Counted from the first letter of the stretch, positions 16,059 through 25,656 are shown. The stretch: 64,000 nt of DNA from DAOUJI01 sp965224415 (GCA_965224415.1 CBDCZB010000002.1:1-64000); one strand, 5' to 3'. Numbers and translations: made by a program. Notes: a model not told the origin generated them from the sequence alone.

Positions 16059-19042
16059 GGACGCGTCCCGAATCTGGCATCCTGAAAGGTGCCTGCTCCA
16101 TACCCGGTTTGGGGGATGAGGCTGTTGTCTGCGTCATACACAGGCGGCTGGTGTACACAGAATGTCAGCCAGTTGTAGGCGGTTTGCTTGAAGTGAAGGT
16201 GGTGCCCCTGGCGCGCTGGGGTGAGCTCGTTCTGGAGTCGATAGCTGCTACCCTCCAATAGTGACTCGAATTCCTGTAGGAGACGGGAACTGCTCAGCTT
16301 CGGAATCAACCCGCCGAACGCTGACGGGGAGAACGGCGCATACGATAAGCCGTCGAACAGGACCGGACGCTGAGAGTCGAACCATCTGTGTAGCCGCGTC
16401 GTGAAGCTGCGCTTCGGCGACCTTGACGCCTTACGGGCTAGGTAGATCGTGTTGCGCACCCGCGTATCGAAACTGAACAGTGCGGAGGGGATTCGGCCAA
16501 AAGATGAAAACCAGAGCGAATCGCATTCCTCGTACAGATAAGAGCGCAGGCTGGCGAATCCCGAGCTGAATGCAAGGCTCAGCGGCACAATCATGCTTGT
16601 CCGTCCGTCGGTCCGGCACACGTTGACGCTTCGCTCTACGACTGTGGCGTATATGTCGGGACACCTGGCGGTCTGAAACCCCTTCGGTGTGTACGACTCG
16701 GCTACCTTCCGCCTGGATACGTACGGTGGGTTCCCGATCACCACATCGAAACCACCTTTGCTCATGATGCCGTAGAACTCCACGAACCAGTGAAAAGGCT
16801 GGTGACTGCCGCGCCAAGCGTTGTATGCTGCGGTCTTCTTAAGGTCAACGCCGTACTCTCTGGTAAGGTGGCGGTCCAGTTCGTCGGCGAGGCTGCGGAA
16901 CTGGTCGCGCAGTTCGGCTTTGTGCTCGGCGGTGATGTGGGCGTCGTCGCTGTAGATGGTCTGCTGCCAACGAAACTGGTTGAAGGCCGCGCTGGCAATC
17001 TCGGCCTCCTCATTGATGCGATCGAGGGCTGCCTGGTCCTCAGGAAACACCTGCCGATGTTGGCCGTTGGGCTCGATTGTCATGGCCTGGCGCACGGCTT
17101 CCAGAGATGTGAAACCCACCAGGGTGTTCCCGGCGCGGACGTTGAAGTCTATGTCTGGCAGCGGTTCTATCTGGTCGTAGGTCTCCAACTGGGCGACCAG
17201 CTTCAGGAAGAGGCGCAGCTTGCATATCTCTACTGCCTCTTCCATGATGTCAACGCCGTAGAGGTTGTTCAGGACGATGGACTTGAGGATGAAGTAGCGC
17301 TCGCTTGGGTGCTTTTCGACTTGACCCAATACGTCCTTGAAGTCGCTGAGGGCGTTGGGACTGTGAGGTCGTTCGGAGCGCTCCAAATCGTCCAAGAAGC
17401 CGCGCATCCCCTCCAGGCAGGCCGTGTAGAGGGGTTCGAGGATGTTCAGAGCGGCGAAGAGGAATGCGCCGGAGCCGCACGTCGGGTCCAGCACCGATAC
17501 GTCCCGCATGGCGTGCCAGAAGGCGCGCAGGAGCTCCGGCCCCTCACTGTGTACGATAACGTCTTTAGCGAACTGCTCGATGTCCAGGTTCAGCGTGATG
17601 AGGTCGTTGACCTCTTGGACCTCGCCGGATGCGAGCTTGGCGCGGACTTCGGCGTAGCGTTGGCGGCGGGCCACCACCTCGCGCCAAGTCTCCGTGGGCA
17701 GGGCGTAGTCGTCGGGCGCAGGCCGATTCCAGCCGCTGCGTTTGGACATGTCGTCTAGGCTGGCGGCGATCTCCTCCGGTAGGTCGAAGGGCGAGGCGAG
17801 GCGAGTAGGACTCTCGGCCTGCCGCGCGTTCCAGGTTATGCCGTGCCCCACGGCGGGATAGATATAACGGTCGGGGTCGTCGCGCAGAAGCCGCCACACG
17901 CCGCCGTCCGGCCCGAAGGCCACCGGGCACTCCTTTTTCGCGGCGTCGAACAGGAAGGGGATTACCGTGTTTCGAGAGATATAGCCGGTGATGTCCTCCT
18001 TGGTGTAGTAGGCCCCCATCTGCTTCTGGTTGACGTACTTCTCGAAGATGTAGCCGAGCACGTCGGGGTTGATCTCGTTGTCCTCCCGGTAGGGCCGCTC
18101 GTCCAGGTGCCAACGGTAGCCGTCGAAGAAGTCGAAGACTCGCTCGAAGGCGGCGTCCGGGATGGAGATACCAGGGTTGTCACGCTCCAGGTCGTGTACG
18201 TCGAAGAGGCCGCCGTTGAGGAAGGGCACCCTGCCGAGGAGGGCGGCCAGATCGGGAGCGCGCTGGGCCTCGGGCTGTCCGAGGCCCTCGTGGAACAGCC
18301 GCAACAGGAAGAGGCGGTAGAACTGCTGGAAACGCCCGCCGCCGCCCTGTTCCTGCACCATCTTCAGGCGGTTGCGCAGGTAGTCGATATCCTCGTCGAG
18401 GAAGCCCTGCTTCTGAACGAAGTAGACGAACATCATGCGGTTGAGCATGAGGGAGGCGTACCAGTCTCGGTCGCCCTGGGCCGTGACACCCTCGATGAAC
18501 TTCCCGAAGTCCTCCAGTTCTTTCTGGAACCGTTCGTAGAAGCGCTTGGTGACCCTCTCTACGTCCAGGGCGGCGCGGACCCGTGAGGCGACAAGGGCGA
18601 TGTTCAGCGATGGCTCTTCATCCAAGGAGACGAATAGCGGCTGGATGCGCTGGAGCAGATGGTCTCCACTGCCGCCGGTGGTGTAGGCGTACTCGCGGCA
18701 GGCGGCTGGCTTTCCGCTCTCCCGTCTGACCCACTGCCAGACCTGCGCCTTGCGGCCTGGGTCGGTAAAGATAATGAGGTGCTCGAAGGTGCGCTTGGCG
18801 ACCTCGCTCTCTATCTTGCGGCGGACCGGGTACTGGGGGATGTTGTTGTCGACGCTGGAGTCGCACTCGTAGACGGCGAAGCCCGCCTTCTCCGCAATGG
18901 GATTGAGCGAATAGTCCCGCTCGTTGACTCGGACGACGAACGGCTCTGCCGTGTAGTGGTCCCAACCCAGCCCCTCCATGAAGAGACGCGGAAAGTCGAA
19001 AGCCTGTAGGTGGGGCCGTAGCTCTTCAATGGAGACTGGCAT
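16046..19042 (-). CDS. Eco57I/type IIG-like DNA methylase-nuclease
   Basis: This 998-residue protein has N-terminal helical and nuclease-like segments, then the N6-adenine methylase core: motif I VLDPTCGSGAF (near residue 516) and motif IV VIGNPPYVSRRK (near 768). Other typical parts are FEKYVNQKQMGAYYTKEDI, which precedes the methylase domain in Eco57I-type enzymes, and a target-recognition region after 800. The start overlaps the helicase stop (TGATG), so methylase and helicase form one operon. The natural C-terminus is in another frame (15696-16058), making about 1115 residues in total. It likely acts with the PLD-helicase in DNA restriction. Confidence 0.85.
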   Translation of the reverse strand: MPVSIEELRPHLQAFDFPRLFMEGLGWDHYTAEPFVVRVNERDYSLNPIAEKAGFAVYECDSSVDNNIPQYPVRRKIESEVAKRTFEHLIIFTDPGRKAQVWQWVRRESGKPAACREYAYTTGGSGDHLLQRIQPLFVSLDEEPSLNIALVASRVRAALDVERVTKRFYERFQKELEDFGKFIEGVTAQGDRDWYASLMLNRMMFVYFVQKQGFLDEDIDYLRNRLKMVQEQGGGGRFQQFYRLFLLRLFHEGLGQPEAQRAPDLAALLGRVPFLNGGLFDVHDLERDNPGISIPDAAFERVFDFFDGYRWHLDERPYREDNEINPDVLGYIFEKYVNQKQMGAYYTKEDITGYISRNTVIPFLFDAAKKECPVAFGPDGGVWRLLRDDPDRYIYPAVGHGITWNARQAESPTRLASPFDLPEEIAASLDDMSKRSGWNRPAPDDYALPTETWREVVARRQRYAEVRAKLASGEVQEVNDLITLNLDIEQFAKDVIVHSEGPELLRAFWHAMRDVSVLDPTCGSGAFLFAALNILEPLYTACLEGMRGFLDDLERSERPHSPNALSDFKDVLGQVEKHPSERYFILKSIVLNNLYGVDIMEEAVEICKLRLFLKLVAQLETYDQIEPLPDIDFNVRAGNTLVGFTSLEAVRQAMTIEPNGQHRQVFPEDQAALDRINEEAEIASAAFNQFRWQQTIYSDDAHITAEHKAELRDQFRSLADELDRHLTREYGVDLKKTAAYNAWRGSHQPFHWFVEFYGIMSKGGFDVVIGNPPYVSRRKVAESYTPKGFQTARCPDIYATVVERSVNVCRTDGRTSMIVPLSLAFSSGFASLRSYLYEECDSLWFSSFGRIPSALFSFDTRVRNTIYLARKASRSPKRSFTTRLHRWFDSQRPVLFDGLSYAPFSPSAFGGLIPKLSSSRLLQEFESLLEGSSYRLQNELTPARQGHHLHFKQTAYNWLTFCVHQPPVYDADNSLIPQTGYGAGTFQDARFGTRPCSS

Positions 19043-22000
19043 CAGGAGTCGTCCTCAGTGTCGAACAATCCCAGGGAGCAGATGATCTGTGGTTCTTGGG
19101 CCTCGGCGGCGGCGTCCCCCGTCAGGCAGAGCCTGTCCTCTTCACGCAGGGACATGACGATTTCGCCTAACTGGTCGTCGGATACGCCGCTGCGGAGTTG
19201 CCGGTTCAGGGTGTCTACTGCCGAAGGGCGCAGAGGATAGCGGTAGATGTCGTCTATGGCCTTGTGGAGAGCGTCCACGTCGAACAGCTGGCCCTTGATG
19301 GCGTCGGCGTAGGCCTTTAGGCGAGTGTAGGTGCGGAAGCGGGCGCCGGAGGGCCGTCCCAACTGTCCGCCGACTCGCTTTTCCTCTCTGACGACGTGCC
19401 TGACTCCCTCGGCAACAAGCTCGTGGTGACTCTCGTGGTGAGGCTGTGCCGGGGTGTCGGGCCTGCACTCGGCGGCGGAGAGGATTTCAAGCTGCGACTC
19501 GGTAATGCTTTGGCCATCGCGGTCCACGTAGGCCAGAGCGTCGTTTCCATCGGAAGTGCGCATGAACACGAGCACCCCTTCGGGTCGTTGGGCGATAGGC
19601 ATGTGCTTCCGTGAGGAGAAGACGACGTCCGGCAGGTCGGCCACGGCTTTCTCCACCGACGGGTCCTCGCCGATGGCGTTCTTCCATATTTGGTAGGCGT
19701 GGGACGCCAGGTCTACGTCACCCTCCGGGTCGCCGTCCAGGATGCCGGCTCGCTCGTGGTACAGATTGACGATAGCCTGATCGTGGTCTTCGTCCTCGTC
19801 CTCGAAGAACGCCTCGTCAGCGCCAACCACCTCAGCGTTCTCCCTCAGCCGCTCCCGTACTCGCCCGCGCAGGTCGATGATGCGCTCGACGCCCTCGGCG
19901 GGAAGGAAGGAGTGGCAGAGTATCTCCTCTGCCTTCTGCCCGATGCGGTCCACGCGACCCGCACGTTGGATGAGGCGGATGATGGCCCAGGGTAGGTCGT
20001 AGTTCACGACTACGTGGGAGTCCTGAAGATTCTGGCCCTCGCTGAGCACGTCAGTGGCGACAAGGACGCGAAGCTCCCGCTCCGGTTTGCCCTGGCCCGG
20101 CCTCTGGTTGCTGTTCGGGCTGAATCGCCATGCCGAATCCGTGGGGTCGGCGGAGTTGCCGGTAACCCCTGCCATGTCCGCCATCCCTCTGTTCTTGAGC
20201 TGCGCTTCTAGGTAGTCAACCGTGTCGGCGAATTGAGAGAACACCAGCACTTTCTGGTCTGGGAAAGTTTCCGTCAGCAGTGAGTTGAGCGCGTCGAGCT
20301 TGGCGTCTTTTGCGGGGTCCCAGTCCCCGTAGGCCTGGAGTATGTCCAGGAGGGCATTGGAGTCGGATTGAAGCTCGCTCTCAAGGGAGCTCTTGAATAG
20401 GTCGGGGCGGAGCCACTTGAAGCGGCGGCTGTAACGGCCCTCGTACTCCCCGTATATCTGGGCTGCCCGCGCCTCGAAGTCGGAGGCAGCCCAAGCGCCG
20501 CCGGTCTTCTCGACTGCTTCCTCCTGATCATCGTCATCAGGATCGAAGAGAGCGCCCTTCGCCTGGTCCGCGTCCTCGTCGGTGAAGCGGGAGTCAAGCA
20601 TCTCGGCGTCCTGCGTGCCGAGGGGCAAATGCAGGCCGTTCCTGATGGCGTGGAGGAAGACGTAGTTGCGGAGCACGTGCCGCTCTACGGATTGCAGAAA
20701 GGCCGCGCCGCTGCTCTCCAGGCGCTTGAACAGGTTGGTGCGGCAGAACCCGATGAGCCGCTTGCCAGCCCGGGACAGGTCGTCGATCTGCCGCTCCTCT
20801 CCCTTGGTTGGTGGCGTTGCTGGGTTATCCAGCAGATAGTTGCCGAGGCCGTACCTGGGCAAGTGGAGGTTCTTAACTATGTCGACTACCTTCGGCGAGT
20901 ACAGCTGGGCGTACTGGTCATTGGGGTTGGAGTCGTCGATGGCGAACTTGACTGTCTTTGGCACGCGTGTCGGGAAGAAAGATCGGGTCCCGTCCTCGTA
21001 GGTGAGGAACTTCCGGCCAGTCTCCTGGTCCGTCTCCGCGTAGTTGTCCTGGATGAAGCTGCGGGTGCGGCGCACCAGGTAGAGGCGCATCAGGTCTCGC
21101 CAGTCGTCGGCATACTCGCTGAAGTCAAAGGCCGCCAGCGTGCGCGGCGAGGCCTGGTGACGCCTGCTGAACTCGATCTCGCCCAACTCCCGCAGGAGTC
21201 GTTCAGGGCGGATGCCCAGGTCCTGGTCTTCCTCCACGAAGATTCGCAGTTGGCTGGACAGGTCCAAGTACGTCTTGTTGTAGGGCGTGGCCGATAGAAG
21301 GATGCACTTGCTCTCGTTGGCTCGGACGTACTCCTGGATGGCTCGATAGCGGCGGCCCTCCCGATTGCGAAGGTTGTGGCTCTCGTCGATGACGACAAGC
21401 CGGTAGCGGCGCAGCGTGGGCAACTCGCCGAGCACCCTGCTCAGTGACAGGACTCTGGCGCGAAGCTGGTACTGGTACACATAGTCTTCCCACATCGGGA
21501 CGAGGTTCTTCGGGCAGATGATGAGCGTCTCTAGCCCGTAGTCGTCCTCGAAGATGCGGGCGACGGCGGTGGCCATGAGCGTCTTGCCTAGACCCACCAC
21601 GTCTCCGATGAGCACACCGTTGCGCTTGTTCAGGTGGTGGGCCGCGATCTTGACCGCGGCGGCCTGGAAGTCGAACAGTCGATCGCCGAATACCTTGGGA
21701 ATCCTGAACTCGGCAAGGCCGGCACGAGCTTCGTGGGAGAGGTGGTAGGCCATCTTGAGGTAGACGTGATAAGGAGGTATCAATGCCTCCCGCGCCCAGC
21801 TATCTTCAATGATCTGAAGCAGTTCTTCCGTAATGTCTACGCAGAACCGGTCGTTCCACCTGTCCTCAAACCACTGCTTCAGCTTCACCGTGGCGTCCTG
21901 GTCGAGCACGTCCACGTTCAACTCGCCCTGTGCCGACAGACCGGCGAAGGTCAGGTTGCTGCTTCCCAGGTAGCCCACGATGGGGTTAATGGGATCGTTG

Positions 22001-22443
22001 CGAAACAGCAGGTAGAGCTTTGCGTGCAGCGGGTGACGGAGAAACAGCTTGACTATGACCTTCTTGGCGCGAAGCTGCGCTGCCAACTGCCGCAAGGTCC
22101 GCTCGTCGGCGTTGGTGGGAGCACCGATAGTGAGCTGCTGGCGAAGCTGTTCGGCCAACTGGACTCTCAGGCGGTGCGCCGTTTGGTTGTCCACGCTGGA
22201 GGGCCTGTCGACAAGGCTCAGGGCATCTCGGAGGTCCTCGTGCGGGAGTCGTTGCATCCCGATTAGCACGCGGCACGGTCCGTCACCCGGCTGCCAACGG
22301 TCCACGAGCGGAGCAAGACCACCCCAACCACGTAGGTTGAAGTAGCCAACGCAGAAGTCCGCCCGTGACGACAGGTCCAGGGTCTCCCGCAACGCGGGCA
22401 GGAGACTGGTGTCAGACGCAAGGTTGTCAAAGATACGCGGCAT
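19042..22443 (-). CDS. PLD-domain SNF2-like helicase of a restriction-type operon
   Basis: This 1133-residue protein has a phospholipase-D-like N-terminal domain with HAKLYLLF and YLGSSNLTFAGL (about residues 140-175), then the helicase core: Walker A GDVVGLGKT (near 280), Walker B VVIDESHNLRNREG (near 352), LLSATPYNK, and C-terminal motifs VLVFSQFADTVDYLE, LVATDVLSEGQNLQ and IQRAGRVDRIGQ. Proteins of this shape are found paired with Eco57I-type methylases in prokaryotic defence loci. The gene starts 6 bp after an excisionase-like HTH gene and is translationally coupled to the methylase. Confidence 0.88.
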   Translation of the reverse strand: MPRIFDNLASDTSLLPALRETLDLSSRADFCVGYFNLRGWGGLAPLVDRWQPGDGPCRVLIGMQRLPHEDLRDALSLVDRPSSVDNQTAHRLRVQLAEQLRQQLTIGAPTNADERTLRQLAAQLRAKKVIVKLFLRHPLHAKLYLLFRNDPINPIVGYLGSSNLTFAGLSAQGELNVDVLDQDATVKLKQWFEDRWNDRFCVDITEELLQIIEDSWAREALIPPYHVYLKMAYHLSHEARAGLAEFRIPKVFGDRLFDFQAAAVKIAAHHLNKRNGVLIGDVVGLGKTLMATAVARIFEDDYGLETLIICPKNLVPMWEDYVYQYQLRARVLSLSRVLGELPTLRRYRLVVIDESHNLRNREGRRYRAIQEYVRANESKCILLSATPYNKTYLDLSSQLRIFVEEDQDLGIRPERLLRELGEIEFSRRHQASPRTLAAFDFSEYADDWRDLMRLYLVRRTRSFIQDNYAETDQETGRKFLTYEDGTRSFFPTRVPKTVKFAIDDSNPNDQYAQLYSPKVVDIVKNLHLPRYGLGNYLLDNPATPPTKGEERQIDDLSRAGKRLIGFCRTNLFKRLESSGAAFLQSVERHVLRNYVFLHAIRNGLHLPLGTQDAEMLDSRFTDEDADQAKGALFDPDDDDQEEAVEKTGGAWAASDFEARAAQIYGEYEGRYSRRFKWLRPDLFKSSLESELQSDSNALLDILQAYGDWDPAKDAKLDALNSLLTETFPDQKVLVFSQFADTVDYLEAQLKNRGMADMAGVTGNSADPTDSAWRFSPNSNQRPGQGKPERELRVLVATDVLSEGQNLQDSHVVVNYDLPWAIIRLIQRAGRVDRIGQKAEEILCHSFLPAEGVERIIDLRGRVRERLRENAEVVGADEAFFEDEDEDHDQAIVNLYHERAGILDGDPEGDVDLASHAYQIWKNAIGEDPSVEKAVADLPDVVFSSRKHMPIAQRPEGVLVFMRTSDGNDALAYVDRDGQSITESQLEILSAAECRPDTPAQPHHESHHELVAEGVRHVVREEKRVGGQLGRPSGARFRTYTRLKAYADAIKGQLFDVDALHKAIDDIYRYPLRPSAVDTLNRQLRSGVSDDQLGEIVMSLREEDRLCLTGDAAAEAQEPQIICSLGLFDTEDDS

Positions 22444-22449
22444 GAACGT

Positions 22450-22686
22450 TTACCCGTTATCCGGACTTTGAGCTAGTGTCGTCCTGCGACCTTGATGAGT
22501 CTTCTGCCTATTGCCACCCCCAGCCCTCACCCACTCGTCTACCTCCGAAAGCCGAAAGCGTAAGAGCCGCCCCACTTTGTGCGCTGGGAAGTTTTTTGAG
22601 TCAACCCAACGGTATATGGAGTCTTTCCCTACGCTCAGGTGGGTAGCTACGTCTGCAATTCCGACCCAACCTTCTTCAGACTCCAT
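22450..22686 (-). CDS. Excisionase-family (MerR-like) HTH protein
   Basis: This 78-residue protein reads GIADVATHLSVGKDSIYRWVDSKNFPAHKVGRLLRFRLSEVDEW, the HTH_17 layout. It lies first in the helicase/methylase operon and probably regulates it. A similarly sized gene commonly precedes this kind of pair. MITE copy 2 begins 50 bp upstream and probably separates the gene from, or supplies, its promoter. Excisionase activity is not implied, since the ICE recombinase is far away. Confidence 0.8.
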   Translation of the reverse strand: MESEEGWVGIADVATHLSVGKDSIYRWVDSKNFPAHKVGRLLRFRLSEVDEWVRAGGGNRQKTHQGRRTTLAQSPDNG

Positions 22687-22735
22687 GTCCTGCTAACTCC
22701 TTACAATGAAAGCCTACAACCTACAATGAAAGTAT

Positions 22736-22896
22736 GATTCTCTCGTAAAAAGTCTGTGCAGGCCTAATTAGAACAACCGTACCCACGCCTGGGTACCATA
22801 TACAGTCTCTGTTCCGTATACTAGCCCAACATACTGTAGCGCTCAAGTGTGCTAAATCGTTGGAACTTCCTCAAAACGGGTTTTTACGAGGGAATC
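22736..22896. mobile_element. MITE copy 2 (161 bp, 6-bp target duplication)
   Basis: Same ends and same 161-bp length as the copy at 12025-12185, and roughly 90% identical by eye. The target duplication AAGTAT lies at 22730-22735 and 22897-22902. It sits in the upstream region of the excisionase-like HTH gene. I see no transposase in the window with matching ends. Confidence 0.88.
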
Positions 22897-22902
22897 AAGT
22901 AT

Positions 22903-23183
22903 AGTTTTGCGGGTATCTGCCGTCAATCTACAGCGATTCGGAACTCTGAGACAGGGGTGTAGGTTTCTGGCAACAAAAAAAGGCGGCGTACATGGGCGGT
23001 CAAACGGAGACGCTTACCTAGCCCGGATGTTGACTAACTGTCGTAGTGCGCCCACGTCAGTCAGCCCCCCAGCACGGTCGGACACGGGTATAGACCTGCT
23101 GAAACCCGATAGAGGCCGAGTACATTGTCCAGTGACAGAGCGGCCTCACCGGAAACGCAAAAAGGGCTGCATACATGGACTCG
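22903..23183. other. Non-coding junction between defence cargo and ICE backbone
   Basis: No gene is visible. Two related words occur: AAAAAGGCGGCGTACATGG near 22979 and AAAAAGGGCTGCATACATGG near 23158. They could be remnants of a short duplicated leader. Base composition rises in G+C to the right of this stretch. Confidence 0.4.
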
Positions 23184-23220
23184 CAGGGGGAGGACACCGA
23201 ACTACAGTGTCCTCCCCCTG
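23184..23220. terminator. Strong hairpin after the SNF2 helicase gene
   Basis: A perfect 14-bp inverted repeat CAGGGGGAGGACAC / GTGTCCTCCCCCTG with a 9-nt loop lies just past the end of the minus-strand helicase gene. No clear T-run follows on either strand, so it may act as an RNA-stabilising or Rho-linked terminator structure. Confidence 0.55.
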
Positions 23221-23232
23221 TCGTGTTGCGAC

Positions 23233-25656
23233 CTAGCGTCCCGCGCCGACCGGCTCCATTTCCCGCTCCTGCTCCAACGCCCACTCGAACATCGAGAGGG
23301 ATGCGGGCTTAGGCTTGCGGCCCCGGCCCTTGGACTTGACCGGTTCCTCGGCCATGAACTCGGCCCAGGAGAAGAGCGACTGCTGCGGCTCGTCGGCCTC
23401 GACGTGATGGCCGTTCCCATTGCCCCCGTATCCAGTACGGGGCAGGCCATTCACCGGAATCGCCTCGTGGCCGTTACCATTGGCATGGTGGCTATTGGCC
23501 GGGACAAGCTCAACCGTCGGCCCGATGCCGAAGCTATCGGCGTGGTGTCCGTTCCCGTTGCCGTTGACCCCAACGGTCTCCGGCTCCACCTCGACCAGCT
23601 TCCAGCCATCGTCCACTAGCAGCTCCTCTGCGGTGGCCTCGGCGTTCCTGGCCTGGGCCAGGACATCTTCAATCGTCTCCGCCACGTCCTCCTCATCGCC
23701 GCTGACGATTCCCTGATCGTGGTCGAGGACAAGCTTGCGGGCCAGGGCCATCATCAGGTCGTCCCCGTCGTCGCCGTAGGCGGCCAGCCCGTCCTCCGGC
23801 AGCTCGCCCTCGACGGCCAGCGAGCTTTGCATCTTCTTCGCCACCAGCTTCAGCGCGTCGGCCTGTAGAGTGTTCTTGTAGGACATGAACACCACCTTCA
23901 CCGGGCGGGTCTGCCCGATGCGCCAGGAGCGCCGGGACGCCTGCCTGGAGACGTACACACTGTAATCCGTCTCGAACCAGACCAAGGTCGGGAAGTCGAT
24001 GAGGTCGAGGCCGGTCTGCACCAGCCTGGGGTGGCAGATCATCACGTCGATGCCCTGCTTGACCTTATCGGCGACCCACGCCTCCCGCCGTTCGGGGGCC
24101 ACGGCGTTGGCCTTCATCACGGCCACCCGGAACCCGTGCCGGGTCAGGATTTCGTCCATCCGCTCCGTGATGTCCCGCGTACCCGTGTGGGTCGCGTAGA
24201 CCAACACCCGGCGTCCCTCCAGCCGCTCGGCGGCCACCAGGTCCACCAACGCCTTTTCCTTGGGGTAGAGCCGCTCCTCGGACAGGGGCGGCACCTGCAC
24301 GATGATGTCCCCGCTCCTGGGGTCGAAGACCGTCTCCCCCTTGGTGCAACCTTCGGGGTAGGCCAGCAGGGTTTGCAGGTATGTGGCCAGCAGCCGTTTG
24401 GAACCGGCCTTAAGCGCCTCGGCCAGCTCCTTTCTCAGCTCCTCGTACACGGTGTCGTAGGCACTGCGCTGGGAGTAGCCCGTCGCGTCCTCCTCCGAGT
24501 CCATGCTGGACAGGAGTATCTGCTCGGTGTAGTCGGGCAGCCCCGAGGCCACGTCCGCGAGTCTGAGGAAGACGGTATTGCCGATTATGTGGAAGAGAGC
24601 CGAGGGCACCAAGCCCGGCCTCTCCCTCGTCACCTTCCGGTACTTGCGGCGGCGGCTGTTGCGCCCGTCCTCCAGGGCGTCATTGTCGGGCTTGCCGATG
24701 GAGTGCTCCTCGAAGCCGAACCGCTGAATCCAGCGGTGCTCGTCGGAGCGCTCGAACTCCGTCCTTATCTCAGGCGAGAACCTGTAGAGCAGATGGAAGA
24801 GCGTCGAGGCGTACCCTCCCATGAGCGTTCCGCTCAGGGAGAGGGACTTGCCGCAGGCGTCTGCGAGGACTCCGGCGGCGATGCCCTGGGCCGAACCGCG
24901 CCCCTTGTACTCGTGAATCTCGTCTCCGATAAGCAGGTCGAAGAAGCCCTTCATGCGGTGCTTCACGTAGTCCGCCAGGGGGTAGCGGGCCGGGCCGGAC
25001 CCGTCGGCCTGCCAGAGAGGGGAACCGCAGCCGGAGCAGGTGTGCTTGCGGCGGTTCAGGTCGGCGTCGGTCAGAGGCACGCCGTCCTTGTCCACGATCT
25101 GCGCCGTGCAGTCGGGGCAGCAGGGAACCCTGAACGGCTCGCCGGTCTCCTCGTCCCGCACCAGCCTGCCCTTGGAGACGGCCCACCGCTCGATGACGGC
25201 GGCCTTCCAGCGATAGGACAGCTTCGCCTTCTCCCTGGACATCACCGCGAACAGGGGGCCGGAGCCGATGGAGAAGCGGAGCCTCTCCAGGTCGGTGATG
25301 GAGGTGACGATGACGGCGCGAGCGCCGGGCACCGTCACCTCCACCTCCCGCTTCCACTTGGGCACCAGGTGGGGCGGCCCCAGCACCAGGATGCGCTTGA
25401 AGCCCGCCATGTGCGCTGCGGCGGCGGCGATGAAGGTCTTGCCGGTGCCCATCTCCCCGACGACGGTGGTGCCCCGGTGGGCTTCGAGGGAGAGGGCCGC
25501 GCCCCTGATGGCGTCGGCCTGCGCCCCCAGGGGGGAGCGGAGCAGGCGGGGCAGCGTGCCGCCGTTCTCCGAGGGGCGGTAGAGGGGCGGGTAGGACTCC
25601 ACCACCCTGTGGGCGATGGCGTCGCGGTAGGTGTCGATGAACTCTCCGAGGTTCAT
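23233..25656 (-). CDS. SNF2-type helicase of the ICE backbone
   Basis: About 807 residues. ATG 25656 (MNLGEFIDTYRDA) follows an AAGGAGA site; the longer frame upstream has none. The helicase core has GEMGTGKTFIAAAAA (near residue 66), DEIHEYKGRG (near 243), and C-terminal motifs VLVYATHTGTRDITERM and SYRQASRRSWRIGQTRPV-like residues. A zinc ribbon between the first motifs (CCPDC..CSGCG, about 180-215) is unusual for a simple SNF2 protein. The low-complexity tail is rich in Asn, Gly and His. It contains a palindromic-element insertion read as GLPRTGYGG. It probably remodels or unwinds ICE DNA during transfer or replication. Confidence 0.85.
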   Translation of the reverse strand: MNLGEFIDTYRDAIAHRVVESYPPLYRPSENGGTLPRLLRSPLGAQADAIRGAALSLEAHRGTTVVGEMGTGKTFIAAAAAHMAGFKRILVLGPPHLVPKWKREVEVTVPGARAVIVTSITDLERLRFSIGSGPLFAVMSREKAKLSYRWKAAVIERWAVSKGRLVRDEETGEPFRVPCCPDCTAQIVDKDGVPLTDADLNRRKHTCSGCGSPLWQADGSGPARYPLADYVKHRMKGFFDLLIGDEIHEYKGRGSAQGIAAGVLADACGKSLSLSGTLMGGYASTLFHLLYRFSPEIRTEFERSDEHRWIQRFGFEEHSIGKPDNDALEDGRNSRRRKYRKVTRERPGLVPSALFHIIGNTVFLRLADVASGLPDYTEQILLSSMDSEEDATGYSQRSAYDTVYEELRKELAEALKAGSKRLLATYLQTLLAYPEGCTKGETVFDPRSGDIIVQVPPLSEERLYPKEKALVDLVAAERLEGRRVLVYATHTGTRDITERMDEILTRHGFRVAVMKANAVAPERREAWVADKVKQGIDVMICHPRLVQTGLDLIDFPTLVWFETDYSVYVSRQASRRSWRIGQTRPVKVVFMSYKNTLQADALKLVAKKMQSSLAVEGELPEDGLAAYGDDGDDLMMALARKLVLDHDQGIVSGDEEDVAETIEDVLAQARNAEATAEELLVDDGWKLVEVEPETVGVNGNGNGHHADSFGIGPTVELVPANSHHANGNGHEAIPVNGLPRTGYGGNGNGHHVEADEPQQSLFSWAEFMAEEPVKSKGRGRKPKPASLSMFEWALEQEREMEPVGAGR
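23424..23448 (+). repeat. Dispersed palindromic element, copy 1
   Basis: CCCCGTA-TCCAG-TACGGGG followed by CAGGCC. Inside the SNF2 helicase gene, opposite orientation, read as GLPRTGYGG in the Asn/Gly/His-rich tail. Confidence 0.85.

Noticed and set aside
16790..17758. Open frame on the plus strand opposite the methylase
   Set aside because: Antisense to conserved methylase motifs; no family resemblance.
22450..22686. Calling the HTH protein the excisionase of ICE B
   Set aside because: It is 35 kb from the recombinase and coupled to the helicase operon; ICE-side candidates for a directionality factor are the RHH protein at 56190 and the small proteins at 3336 and 54280.
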